In this document: positions 24,617-32,719 of the stretch, in pieces
How the letters are laid out: each line of letters opens with the position of its first letter
Position numbering within the stretch: position 1 is the stretch's first letter
NCBI RefSeq assembly: GCF_000092045.1
Contig: NC_007761.1
Span: forward strand, 2,793,001 to 2,857,000
Length of the DNA: 64,000 bases
Reading direction: 5' to 3'
Source of the DNA: Rhizobium etli CFN 42
GTDB lineage: Bacteria; Pseudomonadota; Alphaproteobacteria; Rhizobiales; Rhizobiaceae
Position numbers and translations under genes: made by a program
The notes under the pieces: generated by a model
What the model saw: only the letters and a program-made list of their open reading frames with translations
Told to the model about the DNA's origin: nothing
The model's database searches: none

Positions 24617-24927
24617 GAGAGCGTCCTCAACATGAGAGCAATATCCGTCATCTCTACTTGCCCCGCAAGTCGAAAAGCGCAGCTTTTGTAGTAGCTTAGT
24701 CACAAAGTGTTTCTGATTCTTACATCTTGCAGGCGCCAGGCAGCTTGCCGGCCATGCAATCCATTGTCGAATATCCCGGCTTTGCACCTGATTCCGCCTT
24801 TTCCAGAGGGCAGCCATGCCGCCTTGCGTTTTCCCGCTGAGGCCCAATATTTGAAATCCTGGATCGGCAATAAGCCGTCGGATGACGGCTCAACTTCTCC
24901 GCCGGTTCACACCAGCAGGAGTGCCCC
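24617..24927. other. Intergenic region, 311 bases, no gene seen
   Basis: Only weak overlapping ORFs on both strands, with no ribosome site, domain or repeat I can support. A run near 24690-24725 (ttagtcacaaagtgtttctg) is A+T rich and may carry the promoter of the minus-strand hypothetical gene. Confidence 0.4.
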
Positions 24928-25299
24928 ATGGTCGAAGCCGTCAGCAGCATCTCCTCCACAGCCGCGTCCGAGCCCACAAAGGTCGGCATCAGCACCTCGA
25001 TCGGCTCGGAACCAGAGAATGCCTGGGTTGCCGCCCGCCAGTCGCAGATCACGGCCGATCAGCAGGCATGGAAGGGAGCCGCGGGGACGAATAGGAGAGG
25101 CAATCTTGTTCCGCATGCGGATCTGCTCATCGATCACGAGGAGCATCCACGAAAGCGGCATGGCCATGCGCGATCGGGCGAAAGCGAAGAGGCCGGCGAA
25201 GACGCGAAACAGGCGCTCCTGTCAGGTGAAAGCGAGCGGATCGGCACCCGCAATTTCGACGAGGATACGCCCTTCGGCAAGCGCGTCGCCATCATCTGA
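24928..25299 (+). CDS. Hypothetical protein, doubtful
   Basis: 123 residues starting MVEAVSSISSTAASEPTKVG. The start has an excellent Shine-Dalgarno (AGGAG, 6-7 bases upstream), which is the only positive evidence. The sequence is hydrophilic, with a charged second half (HEEHPRKRHGHARSGESEEA), and matches nothing I know. Frames on the other strand are also partly open, so it may be a decayed region rather than a gene. Confidence 0.3.
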   Translation: MVEAVSSISSTAASEPTKVGISTSIGSEPENAWVAARQSQITADQQAWKGAAGTNRRGNLVPHADLLIDHEEHPRKRHGHARSGESEEAGEDAKQALLSGESERIGTRNFDEDTPFGKRVAII

Positions 25300-25320
25300 C
25301 GAATTCCCGCCTCCGCTCGG

Positions 25321-25719
25321 TTAACGCCCACCCGCAAGTTGAGCCTCGATCGCCGCCTTGTCGATGACCGACCAGACCTCGATGATCTTTCTGTCGCAGA
25401 ATTCGTAGATCACGTTCTCGGCGAAGGAAAGGCGCCTGCCGTTCACGTCGTGCCCGAGAAACTTTCCTTTCGGCGAACAGTCGAAACCCAGCCGGCAGGC
25501 AACGTATGGCGGATCGCTAAGAAGCATCCGCACATAAAAAAAGAGATCGGGAATGTCGTCGAAATCCCGCTCCAGCATGGCGATGTAGCCCGCAAGCCCA
25601 AGCCGCCGGCCGTTATGGACCACATCCTCGTCGACGAACTGGCCGAGATCGGGCCAGTCCTGCCGGTTCAGGCAAGCGACATAGCCTCGGTAGAGATCGG
25701 CAAGTTCGGTTTTGGTCAC
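25321..25719 (-). CDS. SnoaL-like (polyketide cyclase/ester cyclase-fold) protein
   Basis: 132 residues with the NTF2-like SnoaL pattern: LADLYRGYVACLNRQDWPDL, VDEDVVHNGRRLGLAGYIAM, and the closing FCDRKIIEVWSVIDKAAIEA. Members include cyclases and proteins without known activity; no substrate is proposed. It stands alone on the minus strand, about 70 bases downstream of the BTLCP gene region but convergently unrelated to it. Confidence 0.8.
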   Translation of the reverse strand: MTKTELADLYRGYVACLNRQDWPDLGQFVDEDVVHNGRRLGLAGYIAMLERDFDDIPDLFFYVRMLLSDPPYVACRLGFDCSPKGKFLGHDVNGRRLSFAENVIYEFCDRKIIEVWSVIDKAAIEAQLAGGR

Positions 25720-25788
25720 AGACGAATTCCCTTGCGCGGCTGAAGCATTCGGCAGCGGCAGCGGGCGCGCCGCCTTGCGGTTTTCAGC

Positions 25789-26364
25789 TCAGGAGAACTC
25801 GCCGGCGCGGGGACCGGCAAGCGTCACGCGCCAGCCGGTGCGCGACTGGAAATCCTGGGTGGCCAGAAACGTGTAACCCGTCGTGCGCCAGGGCTTCACG
25901 GCGCTGGTCAGATTGTCGAGCACATAATCGCCGCCGGCCGTGCGGGCAATCAGAACGACGTGGTTCTGATCATGCGGTCCGATCACCACGGAAAGCGCCA
26001 GCCTGTTCGATGGAAAACCCGCCTCGATCAAGTCCTTCATCTTCTGCAGCGCATAGTCCTCGCAGTCGCCACGGCCGGCAACCGGTAGTGACCAGACATC
26101 CCCATTTCCGGATGACGAGCGATCTTCCGCCGAAACGATACGTCCGTTTACGGCACGATTGACCTTTTGAAGAAGCGCTATTCCCGCCTGATCGTTCAGC
26201 TCTTGCGCCACCGTCCTGCCGCACAGCCACTTGTACTTGGCGCAGGCCGCAGCGAATCCCACCGGTGCGCCGATGCTTCGCGTCACGGGCAGCGACGATC
26301 CCGCAAATGCCTGAAAATGCGGAACAATCACCAAAAATACCGCAAGAGAAAGGAGACGCTTCAT
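25789..26364 (-). CDS. Transglutaminase-like cysteine peptidase (BTLCP/DUF920)
   Basis: 191 residues from MKRLLSLAVFLVIVPHFQAF, a signal peptide; AGGGAA precedes this ATG while the longer frame to 26400 lacks a site. Catalytic triad of the bacterial transglutaminase-like Cys proteinase family: C101 in GRGDCEDYAL, H135 in QNHVVLIAR and D150 in YVLDNLT. Periplasmic peptidases of this family (LapG relatives) can cleave adhesins; no LapD-like partner is next to it. It is divergent, across an A+T-rich gap, from the Gly-rich repeat protein. Confidence 0.88.
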   Translation of the reverse strand: MKRLLSLAVFLVIVPHFQAFAGSSLPVTRSIGAPVGFAAACAKYKWLCGRTVAQELNDQAGIALLQKVNRAVNGRIVSAEDRSSSGNGDVWSLPVAGRGDCEDYALQKMKDLIEAGFPSNRLALSVVIGPHDQNHVVLIARTAGGDYVLDNLTSAVKPWRTTGYTFLATQDFQSRTGWRVTLAGPRAGEFS

Positions 26365-26400
26365 GGCCGATTCCCTTTGTTCGTCACGGGAGAATAACAC

Positions 26401-26540
26401 AGCCAGTATAAAAATTTATTAAAATTTTATACTTGCAAATTTAACTGTATTTGGTGATTGAAACAGATAACCATTGTTTATTCTTCATGTTAATCCCTTG
26501 TTAGTATAAATGATCTCCCCATTAACGGTTAATTAACCTT
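26401..26540. promoter_or_regulatory. A+T-rich divergent promoter region
   Basis: About 140 bases far richer in A+T than anything nearby, for example tataaaaatttattaaaatt, ttaactgtatttggtgattg and gttagtataaatgatc. It separates the BTLCP gene from the Gly-rich secreted protein and probably holds both promoters. Such islands are preferred by MucR/Ros-type or H-NS-like silencers in rhizobia; that binding is inferred. Confidence 0.55.
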
Positions 26541-26554
26541 GGGAGACGAGTGAA

Positions 26555-27841
26555 ATGATCAGCAGAGCAGTAAAATTCAGCCTCGCTGTGGCGTCCCTTC
26601 TGGCAAGCAGCAGCTTGGCAACGGCAGCCCCCACAGTCGTTAATTGCAAGGCCGCAGTCCGCGGCACCCTCGAATACAGGCTGTGCATGCCCACGCGGGC
26701 AATACAGACCGACAGCAAATTCGGTCCGAACGATAAGGATCGCAGCAGCCATGACGCGGGTGGCAAGAAGACATCCAGCAATGGCAACGGTGGCGATGAC
26801 GGGGACAGCAAAGACGTCGGCCAAAATGGCGGCAGCGGTGATCAGGGCGGCAGCGGCGACCAGGGCGGCAGCGGTGACCAGGGCGACAGCGGCGGTCAAG
26901 GCGGCAGCGGCGATCAAGGCGGTAGCGGCGATCAAGGCGGTAGCGGCGATCAAGGCGGCAGCGGCGATCAGGGCGGCAGCGGTGACCAGGGCGGCAGCGG
27001 TGACCAGGGCGGCAGCGGTGACCAGGGCGGCAGCGGTGACCAGGGCGGCAGCGGCGATCAAGGCGGCAGCGGCGATCAAGGCGGCAGCGGTGACCAGGGC
27101 GGCAGCGGTGACCAGGGCGGCACCGGCGGCAAGGGTGACAAGGGCGACAGGGGCGACAAGGGCGACAGGGGCGACAAGGGCGACAAGGGCGACAAGGGCG
27201 GCAAGGGCGGCAAGGGCGGCAAGGGCGACAAGGGCGACAAGGGCGACAAGGGCGGCAAGGGCGGCAAGGGCGACAAGGGCGACAAGGGCGACAAGGGCGG
27301 CAAGGGCGGCAAGGACGAGGAAGATCACGGCCATGGCAAGGGCGGCAACGACGGCACGGGCAACAGCGGCAATGGCGATGCCGGCAAGGGCGGCAACGAC
27401 GGCGCGAGCAGCGGCGGCAACGGCGATGCCGGCAAGAGCGGCAACGACGGCGCGAGCAGCGGCGGCAATGGCGATGCCGGCAAGAGCGGCAACGACGGCG
27501 CGAGCAGCGGCGGCAATGGCGATGCCGGCAAGAGCGGCAATGGCGATGCCGGCAAGAGCGGCAACGACGGCGCGAGCAGCGGCGGCAATGGCGATGCCGG
27601 CAAGAGCGGCAACGACGGCGCGGGCAGCAGCGGCCATGACGGCGCCGGCAAGGGCGGCAACGACGGTGCGGGCAGCAGCGGCAATAATGGTGCCGGCAAG
27701 GGCAGCAACGACGGCGCGGGCAGCAGCGTCAATGACGGCGCCGGCAAGGGCAGCAACGACGGCGCCAGCAAGGGCAGCAACGACGATGCGGGCAGCAGCG
27801 GCAATGACGGCGCCGGCAAGGGCGGTTCCGGCAAAAACTGA
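26555..27841 (+). CDS. Secreted collagen-like glycine-rich repeat protein
   Basis: 428 residues. Signal peptide (MISRAVKFSLAVASLLASSS then LATA), a short conserved-looking head with two Cys (VNCKAAVRG, YRLCMPTRA), then low-complexity repeats to the end. First about 18 copies of a hexapeptide GGSGDQ, next a GDKGDKG/GKGGKG block that fits collagen Gly-X-Y, then a GNDGASSGGNGDAGKSG block of about 11-18 residues per unit. No membrane anchor at the C-terminus (ends GKGGSGKN). Likely exported structural or surface polymer, possibly biofilm or capsule linked. Ala-rich reading in another frame is a shadow. Repeat number probably varies between strains. Confidence 0.82.
   Translation: MISRAVKFSLAVASLLASSSLATAAPTVVNCKAAVRGTLEYRLCMPTRAIQTDSKFGPNDKDRSSHDAGGKKTSSNGNGGDDGDSKDVGQNGGSGDQGGSGDQGGSGDQGDSGGQGGSGDQGGSGDQGGSGDQGGSGDQGGSGDQGGSGDQGGSGDQGGSGDQGGSGDQGGSGDQGGSGDQGGSGDQGGTGGKGDKGDRGDKGDRGDKGDKGDKGGKGGKGGKGDKGDKGDKGGKGGKGDKGDKGDKGGKGGKDEEDHGHGKGGNDGTGNSGNGDAGKGGNDGASSGGNGDAGKSGNDGASSGGNGDAGKSGNDGASSGGNGDAGKSGNGDAGKSGNDGASSGGNGDAGKSGNDGAGSSGHDGAGKGGNDGAGSSGNNGAGKGSNDGAGSSVNDGAGKGSNDGASKGSNDDAGSSGNDGAGKGGSGKN
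26830..27830 (+). repeat. Coding tandem repeats in the Gly-rich protein gene
   Basis: 18-base units (ggcggcagcggtgaccag and variants) from about 26830 to 27120, 9-base ggcgacaag/ggcggcaag units to about 27315, then 33-45-base units containing ggcaacgacggcgcgagcag to about 27830. All in frame. Expect slippage and length polymorphism. Confidence 0.9.
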
Positions 27842-27908
27842 TCGGAACGATTGAGGCGGTTTGTCCGCGCCACTCGGCTGGCCGGCAGCGGGCGAACCCC
27901 TCGTTCCT

Positions 27909-27933
27909 GATGCTCGCGCTTGTCGCGAGCATC
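27909..27933. other. Perfect 10-bp hairpin in the 3' region of the Gly-rich gene
   Basis: GATGCTCGCG-CTTGT-CGCGAGCATC, a perfect ten-base stem without U-tract, 68 bases after the stop. It is followed by another small stem (cctcgaagctagcgcgagg, 27959-27977) and then the terminator at 28013. The three stems suggest a structured 3' UTR or a processed small RNA. Confidence 0.6.
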
Positions 27934-28012
27934 TCCGTACGGTCGACACGAGGCAGATCCTCGAAGCTAGCGCGAGGATGACTCGGACGGAAAAAGGTGG
28001 TCAACAAGTGGA

Positions 28013-28039
28013 GGGCCGGTTTGCCGGCCCTATCTTTTT
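28013..28039 (+). terminator. Rho-independent terminator of the Gly-rich protein transcript
   Basis: GGGCCGG-TTTG-CCGGCCC followed by TATCTTTTT. Seven-base GC stem, four-base loop, clear U-tract. 170 bases after the stop codon. Confidence 0.88.
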
Positions 28040-28076
28040 GATCGCCCTATCGTTGGCAACGGAACGGTTTCCCGTC

Positions 28077-28475
28077 TTACGCCGCGCAGGCCTCGCACAA
28101 TCCGCGGATCTCGATCGTGGTCTTCTCGGGCTTGAAATTCTGTCCGCGCACCCAGCCCATCAGCCGGTGGTCGACCTCGTGGTCGTGGAATTCCATCACC
28201 TGGCCGCAGCTTTCGCAGATGGCAAAGGCGACGATGCCGTGGCTGTGGCAATTGTCGCCCGGATGGGCGCAGGCGACGAAGGAATTGATGCTTTCGAGCC
28301 GGTGCACGACGCCATATTCGAGCAGTTTCTCCAGCGCCCGGTAGACCTGCAGCGGCGCGCGAAAACCATGGTCGCGCAGCTTGTCGAGGATGGTATAGGC
28401 GCTGAGCGGCCCCTCGGCCTTCTCAAGCACCTCGAAGACCAGCGACTGGTTCTTTGTGAGTTGCGGTGTTGTCAT
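28077..28475 (-). CDS. zur: Zinc uptake regulator Zur (Fur family)
   Basis: 132 residues from MTTPQLTKNQSLVFEVLEKA. Fur-family winged helix (LSAYTILDKLRDHGFRAPLQ, VYRALEKLLEYGVVHRLES) and C-terminal dimer domain with two CxxC sites (ICESCGQ and GLCEACAA) for structural zinc, plus HDHEVDHR. It represses zinc import genes when zinc is sufficient. Its ATG overlaps the znuB stop (ATGA), so it is the last gene of znuC-znuB-zur and may control its own operon through the boxes near 30256. Confidence 0.93.
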   Translation of the reverse strand: MTTPQLTKNQSLVFEVLEKAEGPLSAYTILDKLRDHGFRAPLQVYRALEKLLEYGVVHRLESINSFVACAHPGDNCHSHGIVAFAICESCGQVMEFHDHEVDHRLMGWVRGQNFKPEKTTIEIRGLCEACAA

Positions 28476-29284
28476 GAGCCTTGTCCTTGCGCGAGCGCGC
28501 GGCGCCTGACGGGAAGCAGGCTGAGAATGAAGAGGATCAGCGCCGCGACGACGATTGAGGGGCCGGACGGCGTGTCGTAGGTCAGCGAGCCGAACAGCCC
28601 GCCGACGACGGCGGCCGCTCCGATCAGCGAGGCGAGCACAGCCATGATTTCCGGCGTGACCGAGAAGCGCCGTGCGGCCGCCGCCGGAATGATCAGCAGC
28701 GAAGTGATCAGCATGATGCCGACGATCTTCATGGCAATGGCAATGACGACGGCCATCAGCAGCATGAAGAACAGCCGCGCCCCCTCGGGTCTCAGCCCCT
28801 CGGCCTCGGCAAGCTCGGCATTGACGGTGGCAGCCAAGAGCGGGCGCCACAGCCAGGCGATCGCCGCCAGCACGAACAGCCCGCCGCCCCAGATCAGCGC
28901 AATATCGGTGGTGGACACGGCCAGGATATCGCCGAACAGGAAAGCGATGAGATCGATCCTGACCCAGCTCATGAAGGCGACCATGACGAGGCCGATCGCC
29001 AGCGTGGCATGCGAAAGAATGCCGAGCAGCGCATCGGCCGACAGCGCCTGGCGTTTCTGCAGGAAGAGCAGCAGCACCGAGACGAGCGCGGCGACGGCGA
29101 AGACAGCTAGCGTCAGATTGAGTTCGAAGAGCAGCGACAATGCGACGCCAAGCAGCGCCGAATGGGCGATCGTATCGCCGAAATAGGCCATGCGCCGCCA
29201 GATGATGAAGCAGCCGAGCGGTCCGGTCGTCAGCGCCAGCCCGACGCCGGCAAGGATGGCGCGCACGAAGAAATCGTCAAGCAT
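28472..29284 (-). CDS. znuB: Zinc ABC transporter permease ZnuB
   Basis: 270 residues from MLDDFFVRAILAGVGLALTT, with GGGGAGGG before this ATG; the open frame to 29422 reads through the His-rich tail of znuC and is not the start. About eight membrane helices of the ABC-3 family; GCFIIWRRMAYFGDTIAHSA and VGIMLITSLLIIPAAAARRF are its hallmarks. It forms the inner-membrane zinc channel. It overlaps znuC by eight bases and zur by four. Confidence 0.95.
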   Translation of the reverse strand: MLDDFFVRAILAGVGLALTTGPLGCFIIWRRMAYFGDTIAHSALLGVALSLLFELNLTLAVFAVAALVSVLLLFLQKRQALSADALLGILSHATLAIGLVMVAFMSWVRIDLIAFLFGDILAVSTTDIALIWGGGLFVLAAIAWLWRPLLAATVNAELAEAEGLRPEGARLFFMLLMAVVIAIAMKIVGIMLITSLLIIPAAAARRFSVTPEIMAVLASLIGAAAVVGGLFGSLTYDTPSGPSIVVAALILFILSLLPVRRRALAQGQGS

Positions 29285-30215
29285 GGCGGCCCTCCCCGCT
29301 GCGGGAATGGGCGTGTTCATGAGCATGGTCGTGCCCATGATGATCGTCGTGACTGTGCTCATGCGCATGCACATGATCTTGGCCATGTGCGTGCTCCTGG
29401 GAATCATGAGCGTGATGTCCATCTTCGGGATGGCAATGGTCCGTCACGGAGCCGTCCGCATGCAGCACACGCCCATCTGGCAGGTGCGTATGATCGTGAT
29501 GATGGCTGTAGACGGCGAGCGTCTGGGCCGCCCGGCTGCCGAACAGGCGCACATATTCCGGGCTGCGGCTGACGGCCTCGGGCGTGCCGCGGCAGCAGAC
29601 ATGGCCGTTGAGGCAGATCACCGTGTCGGTCTCGGCCATGACGACATGGAGATCGTGCGAGATGAGCAGGATGCCACAGCCGCTGGCATTGCGGATCGAT
29701 TTGATGAGGTGGTAAAGCGCGATCTCGCCGGAGAAATCCACTCCCTGCACCGGCTCGTCAAGCACCAGCAGGTCAGGCTTGCGGGCAATCGCCCGGGCCA
29801 TCAGCGCCCGCTGGAACTCTCCGCCGGAAAGGTGCTGCACCTCGGCGCCGATCATATGGGCAATGCCGGCGGCTTCGAGCGCCGCCTGCATATCGCGCTC
29901 CGGCAGCGGCCCAGTCAGCGTCATCAGCCGGCGCACCGTCAGCGGCAGCGTCCAGTCGATCGAAAGCTTCTGCGGAACATAGCCGACCTTGAGGCCGGAA
30001 AGACGCTCCACCCTCCCCTCGTCGGGCTTCAGCACACCAATCGCGGCCTTGGCGCTCGTCGATTTGCCGGAGCCGTTCGGCCCGATCAACGTGACGATCT
30101 CGCCGCGCGAGACCGAAAATTCGACGCCGCGAACGAGCCAGCGGCCGCCGCGCAGGACACCGACATCTTCGAGCGAAACCAGTCGTTGGTTCTTGGCATT
30201 TGCGGGAGAGAGCAT
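29277..30215 (-). CDS. znuC: Zinc ABC transporter ATPase ZnuC with His-rich tail
   Basis: 312 residues. ATPase core about 1-245: Walker [11 protein letters not shown]-loop YVPQKL, signature LSGGEFQRAL, Walker B LLVLDEPVQGVD, switch His in LLISHDLHVVMA. Residues about 250-312 are an unusual tail with some 20 His residues (HHHDHTH, HHGHDHAHEHAH) that should bind zinc at the cytoplasmic side. Powers zinc import with ZnuB and periplasmic ZnuA. First gene of znuC-znuB-zur. Length is about 60 residues above the enterobacterial enzyme because of the tail. Confidence 0.95.
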   Translation of the reverse strand: MLSPANAKNQRLVSLEDVGVLRGGRWLVRGVEFSVSRGEIVTLIGPNGSGKSTSAKAAIGVLKPDEGRVERLSGLKVGYVPQKLSIDWTLPLTVRRLMTLTGPLPERDMQAALEAAGIAHMIGAEVQHLSGGEFQRALMARAIARKPDLLVLDEPVQGVDFSGEIALYHLIKSIRNASGCGILLISHDLHVVMAETDTVICLNGHVCCRGTPEAVSRSPEYVRLFGSRAAQTLAVYSHHHDHTHLPDGRVLHADGSVTDHCHPEDGHHAHDSQEHAHGQDHVHAHEHSHDDHHGHDHAHEHAHSRSGEGRHA

Positions 30216-30255
30216 CGAATTTTCCGAAAGCGCTGTTGCATCCTGCTATTGCACA

Positions 30256-30270
30256 CGTTATAGCATAACG
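30256..30270. promoter_or_regulatory. Candidate Zur box 1
   Basis: CGTTATAGCATAACG: perfect six-base arms around a three-base centre. Core GTTAT-N3-ATAAC. It lies between divergent znuC and znuA, closest to znuC. Confidence 0.75.
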
Positions 30271-30277
30271 CAATCAA

Positions 30278-30292
30278 TGTAATAACATAACA
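30278..30292. promoter_or_regulatory. Candidate Zur box 2
   Basis: TGTAATAACATAACA: core GTAAT-N3-ATAAC, one mismatch to perfect symmetry, 22 bases centre-to-centre from box 1 and 22 bases before the znuA ATG. Confidence 0.72.
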
Positions 30293-30313
30293 CTCGCAAT
30301 TCAAGCGGAGCAC

Positions 30314-31375
30314 ATGATGAAACGCGCCTTGGGGCCTGCCTGGCACAGCCTGGCCCTCAGAATTCCGACTACCCTCGCCATCCCGGCCTTCGCGATCCCT
30401 GCTTTGCTCTTTGCCGGCACGATGCAGGCAGCCGATGCGCCCGTCGTCGTCACCTCGATCAAGCCGATCCATTCACTGGTTTCGGCAATCATGCAGGGCG
30501 TCGGCGAGCCAGAGCTGATCGTCGATGGCGCCTCCTCCCCGCACACCTACAGCATGAAGCCTTCGAACGCGCGGTCGCTACAGGAGGCCAAGGTCATCTT
30601 CTGGGTCGGCCCGAACCTGGAGGCTTTCCTGGAAAAGCCGCTCGAGGCGCTGGGCTCGAACGCCAGTGTCGTCGAACTCGACAATGCGCCTGGTTTGACC
30701 AGGCTGCCCTTCCGCGAAGGCGGCGCCTTCGAGGCGCATGACGACGGGGACCATGAAAGCGCTCCCGAGCATGCGGATGCCGCCGAAGATGACCAAGGTC
30801 ACGATCATGCGGCCGAGCAAGCGCATCATGATGATCATGAAGAGCATGAGCACGGCGCCTTCGACACCCATCTCTGGCTCGACCCGATGAACGCAAAGGC
30901 GATGGCCGCTGTCATCACCACCACGATGGTCGCCGCCGACCCCGCCAATGCGCTGACCTATCAGGCCAATGCCAAGGCGCTTGATGATAAGCTGACGGCG
31001 CTGGACAGGGAGATCGCCGCCACCGTCGCTCCCGTCAAGGACAAACCTTTCGTCGTCTTCCACGACGCCTATCAATATTTCGAGCACCGCTACGGCATTC
31101 GCGTCGCCGGTTCTATCACCGTCAGCCCGGAAAACATTCCCGGCGCCGAACGCGTCTCGGAAATCCACCGCAAGGTCGGCGAACTCGGCGCAACCTGCGT
31201 CTTTGCGGAGCCGCAATTCGAGCCGCGCCTCGTCAAGGTCGTCATCGAAGGCACAAGCGCCAAATCCGGCGTGCTCGATCCGGAAGCGGCGACGCTGAAG
31301 GCCGGCTCTGATCTCTACTTCACCCTCATGCGCGGCATCGCCGACAGCATCAAGGCTTGCCTTTCCAGCGCATGA
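30314..31375 (+). CDS. znuA: Periplasmic zinc-binding protein ZnuA
   Basis: 353 residues (start at 30314 or the next ATG at 30317, better spaced from GGAG). Signal peptide cleaved near MQAADAP. Cluster A-1 binding-protein fold: SIKPIHSLVSAIMQGVGEP with the metal-binding His, then SSPHTYSMKPS with a second His; a His/Asp-rich loop at about 142-180 (HDDGDHESAPEHADAAEDD, HHDDHEEHEHG) is the zinc-collecting loop typical of ZnuA. VFHDAYQYFEHRYGIR carries a third His ligand. Captures zinc for ZnuBC. Zur boxes lie just upstream. Confidence 0.95.
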   Translation: MMKRALGPAWHSLALRIPTTLAIPAFAIPALLFAGTMQAADAPVVVTSIKPIHSLVSAIMQGVGEPELIVDGASSPHTYSMKPSNARSLQEAKVIFWVGPNLEAFLEKPLEALGSNASVVELDNAPGLTRLPFREGGAFEAHDDGDHESAPEHADAAEDDQGHDHAAEQAHHDDHEEHEHGAFDTHLWLDPMNAKAMAAVITTTMVAADPANALTYQANAKALDDKLTALDREIAATVAPVKDKPFVVFHDAYQYFEHRYGIRVAGSITVSPENIPGAERVSEIHRKVGELGATCVFAEPQFEPRLVKVVIEGTSAKSGVLDPEAATLKAGSDLYFTLMRGIADSIKACLSSA

Positions 31376-31439
31376 TATTCATGCGACGCGCGGGAGCACC
31401 CAAGTAGAAAGCGCCCCGGGGAAAGCTGAAGCGGAAAGA

Positions 31440-31466
31440 GGCGGATGACCCCGTTCCGCCTTTTTT
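31440..31466 (+). terminator. Rho-independent terminator after znuA
   Basis: GGCGGA-TGACCCCGT-TCCGCC followed by TTTTTT. It separates znuA from the Zur-box-driven GTPase gene, so that gene needs its own promoter. Confidence 0.85.
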
Positions 31467-31478
31467 CGGCACCAGACA

Positions 31479-31493
31479 TGTAATGATATAACA
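31479..31493. promoter_or_regulatory. Candidate Zur box 3
   Basis: TGTAATGATATAACA: same core GTAAT-N3-ATAAC as box 2, 20 bases before the start of the COG0523 GTPase gene. Confidence 0.72.
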
Positions 31494-31513
31494 TTAATAC
31501 CAATGAGGTTCTC

Positions 31514-32719
31514 ATGGATAACAGACTTCCGGTCACGGTGCTCTCCGGCTTTCTCGGCGCCGGGAAGACGACGCTGCTGAACCACGTGCTCACCAATCGC
31601 GAGGGCTTGCGCGTCGCCGTCATCGTCAACGATATGAGCGAGGTGAATATCGACGCCGCGCTCGTGCGCGATGGCGGCGCCAATCTCTCACGCACCCAGG
31701 AACAGCTAGTCGAAATGACCAATGGCTGCATCTGCTGCACGCTCCGCGACGACCTGTTGAAGGAAGTGCGCGATCTCGCCAATCAGGGCCGCTTCGATTA
31801 CCTGCTGATCGAATCCACAGGCATCGCCGAGCCCCTGCCCGTCGCCACCACCTTCGAATTCCGCGACGAGAATGGTGAAAGCCTCTCCGACGTCGCAAGG
31901 CTCGATACGATGGTGACGGTCGTCGACGCCGCCAATCTGCTTGCCGACTATGCCTCGGCCGATTTCCTCGCCGACCGCGGCGAAACGGCGGGCGATGGCG
32001 ACAACAGAACCATCGTCGACCTGCTGGTCGAACAGATCGAATTTGCCGATGTCGTGGTGCTGAACAAGATCGGCACGGCAAGCGAAGAAGACCGCGACGC
32101 CGCGCGCAAGATCATCATCGGCCTCAATCCGGATGCCAAGCTGATCGAGGCGGATTTCGGCAGGGTGCCGCTCGCGCAGGTGCTCGGCACCGGCTGCTTC
32201 GATATCGAGAAAGCCGAGACCCACCCGCTCTGGTACAAGGAACTGCACGGCTTCAGGGATCATGTGCCGGAGACCGAGGAATACGGCATCCGCTCCTTCG
32301 TCTATCACGAAAAGCGGCCCTTCCATCCGGCGAAGCTGCGGGCCTTTCTCGATCGGGCATGGCCCGGCGTCGTGCGCTCGAAGGGCTTCTTCTGGCTGGC
32401 GACCCGGCCGCATTATGTCGGCGAGGTCAGCCAGGCCGGCGCGATCGTGCGCACCGGCAAGATGGGCCTCTGGTGGGCGGCCGTGCCACGCGAGCAATGG
32501 CCCGAGGAGCCAGGCTTCCTCCGCGCAATCGGCCCCTATCTCGACCCTGTCTGGGGCGACCGCCGCCAGGAAATCGTCTTCATCGGCGCCAATCCGATGG
32601 ACGAGGCCTGGATCAGGAGAGAACTCGACGCCTGTCTCGTTGACAGCGATGCCTTCACACCCGAACGCTGGCGCAACCTGCCCGATCCCTTCATCAGCTG
32701 GAACAGGCAGGCGGCATGA
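31514..32719 (+). CDS. COG0523 zinc-chaperone GTPase (ZigA/ZagA-like)
   Basis: 401 residues of the CobW/COG0523 G3E GTPase family. Walker A GFLGAGKT (12-19), metal motif GCICC (CxCC, C72-C75), [12 protein letters not shown], and NKIG for guanine recognition; a CobW C-terminal domain follows (about 280-390). Such GTPases hand zinc to client enzymes when zinc is short. The Zur box immediately upstream and the znu neighbours fit that role. The N-terminal opening [16 protein letters not shown] is the family standard. ATGA overlap with the small Cys gene downstream. Confidence 0.9.
   Translation: MDNRLPVTVLSGFLGAGKTTLLNHVLTNREGLRVAVIVNDMSEVNIDAALVRDGGANLSRTQEQLVEMTNGCICCTLRDDLLKEVRDLANQGRFDYLLIESTGIAEPLPVATTFEFRDENGESLSDVARLDTMVTVVDAANLLADYASADFLADRGETAGDGDNRTIVDLLVEQIEFADVVVLNKIGTASEEDRDAARKIIIGLNPDAKLIEADFGRVPLAQVLGTGCFDIEKAETHPLWYKELHGFRDHVPETEEYGIRSFVYHEKRPFHPAKLRAFLDRAWPGVVRSKGFFWLATRPHYVGEVSQAGAIVRTGKMGLWWAAVPREQWPEEPGFLRAIGPYLDPVWGDRRQEIVFIGANPMDEAWIRRELDACLVDSDAFTPERWRNLPDPFISWNRQAA

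Noticed and set aside
24720..25052. Minus-strand ORF of 110 codons in a gap
   Set aside because: No ribosome site or domain; competing frames on both strands, so not called.
26830..27830. Regular repeats of 18 and 9 bases suggested a CRISPR array
   Set aside because: Units are contiguous with no unique spacers, keep one reading frame and code for Gly-rich sequence.
26522..27949. Long minus-strand ORF of 475 codons and a long plus-strand Ala-rich ORF over the repeats
   Set aside because: Low-complexity shadows of the Gly-rich gene; the true frame has signal peptide and ribosome site.
28476..28850. N-terminal extension of Zur by 125 codons
   Set aside because: Reads through znuB in another frame; Fur-family length and site place the start at 28475.
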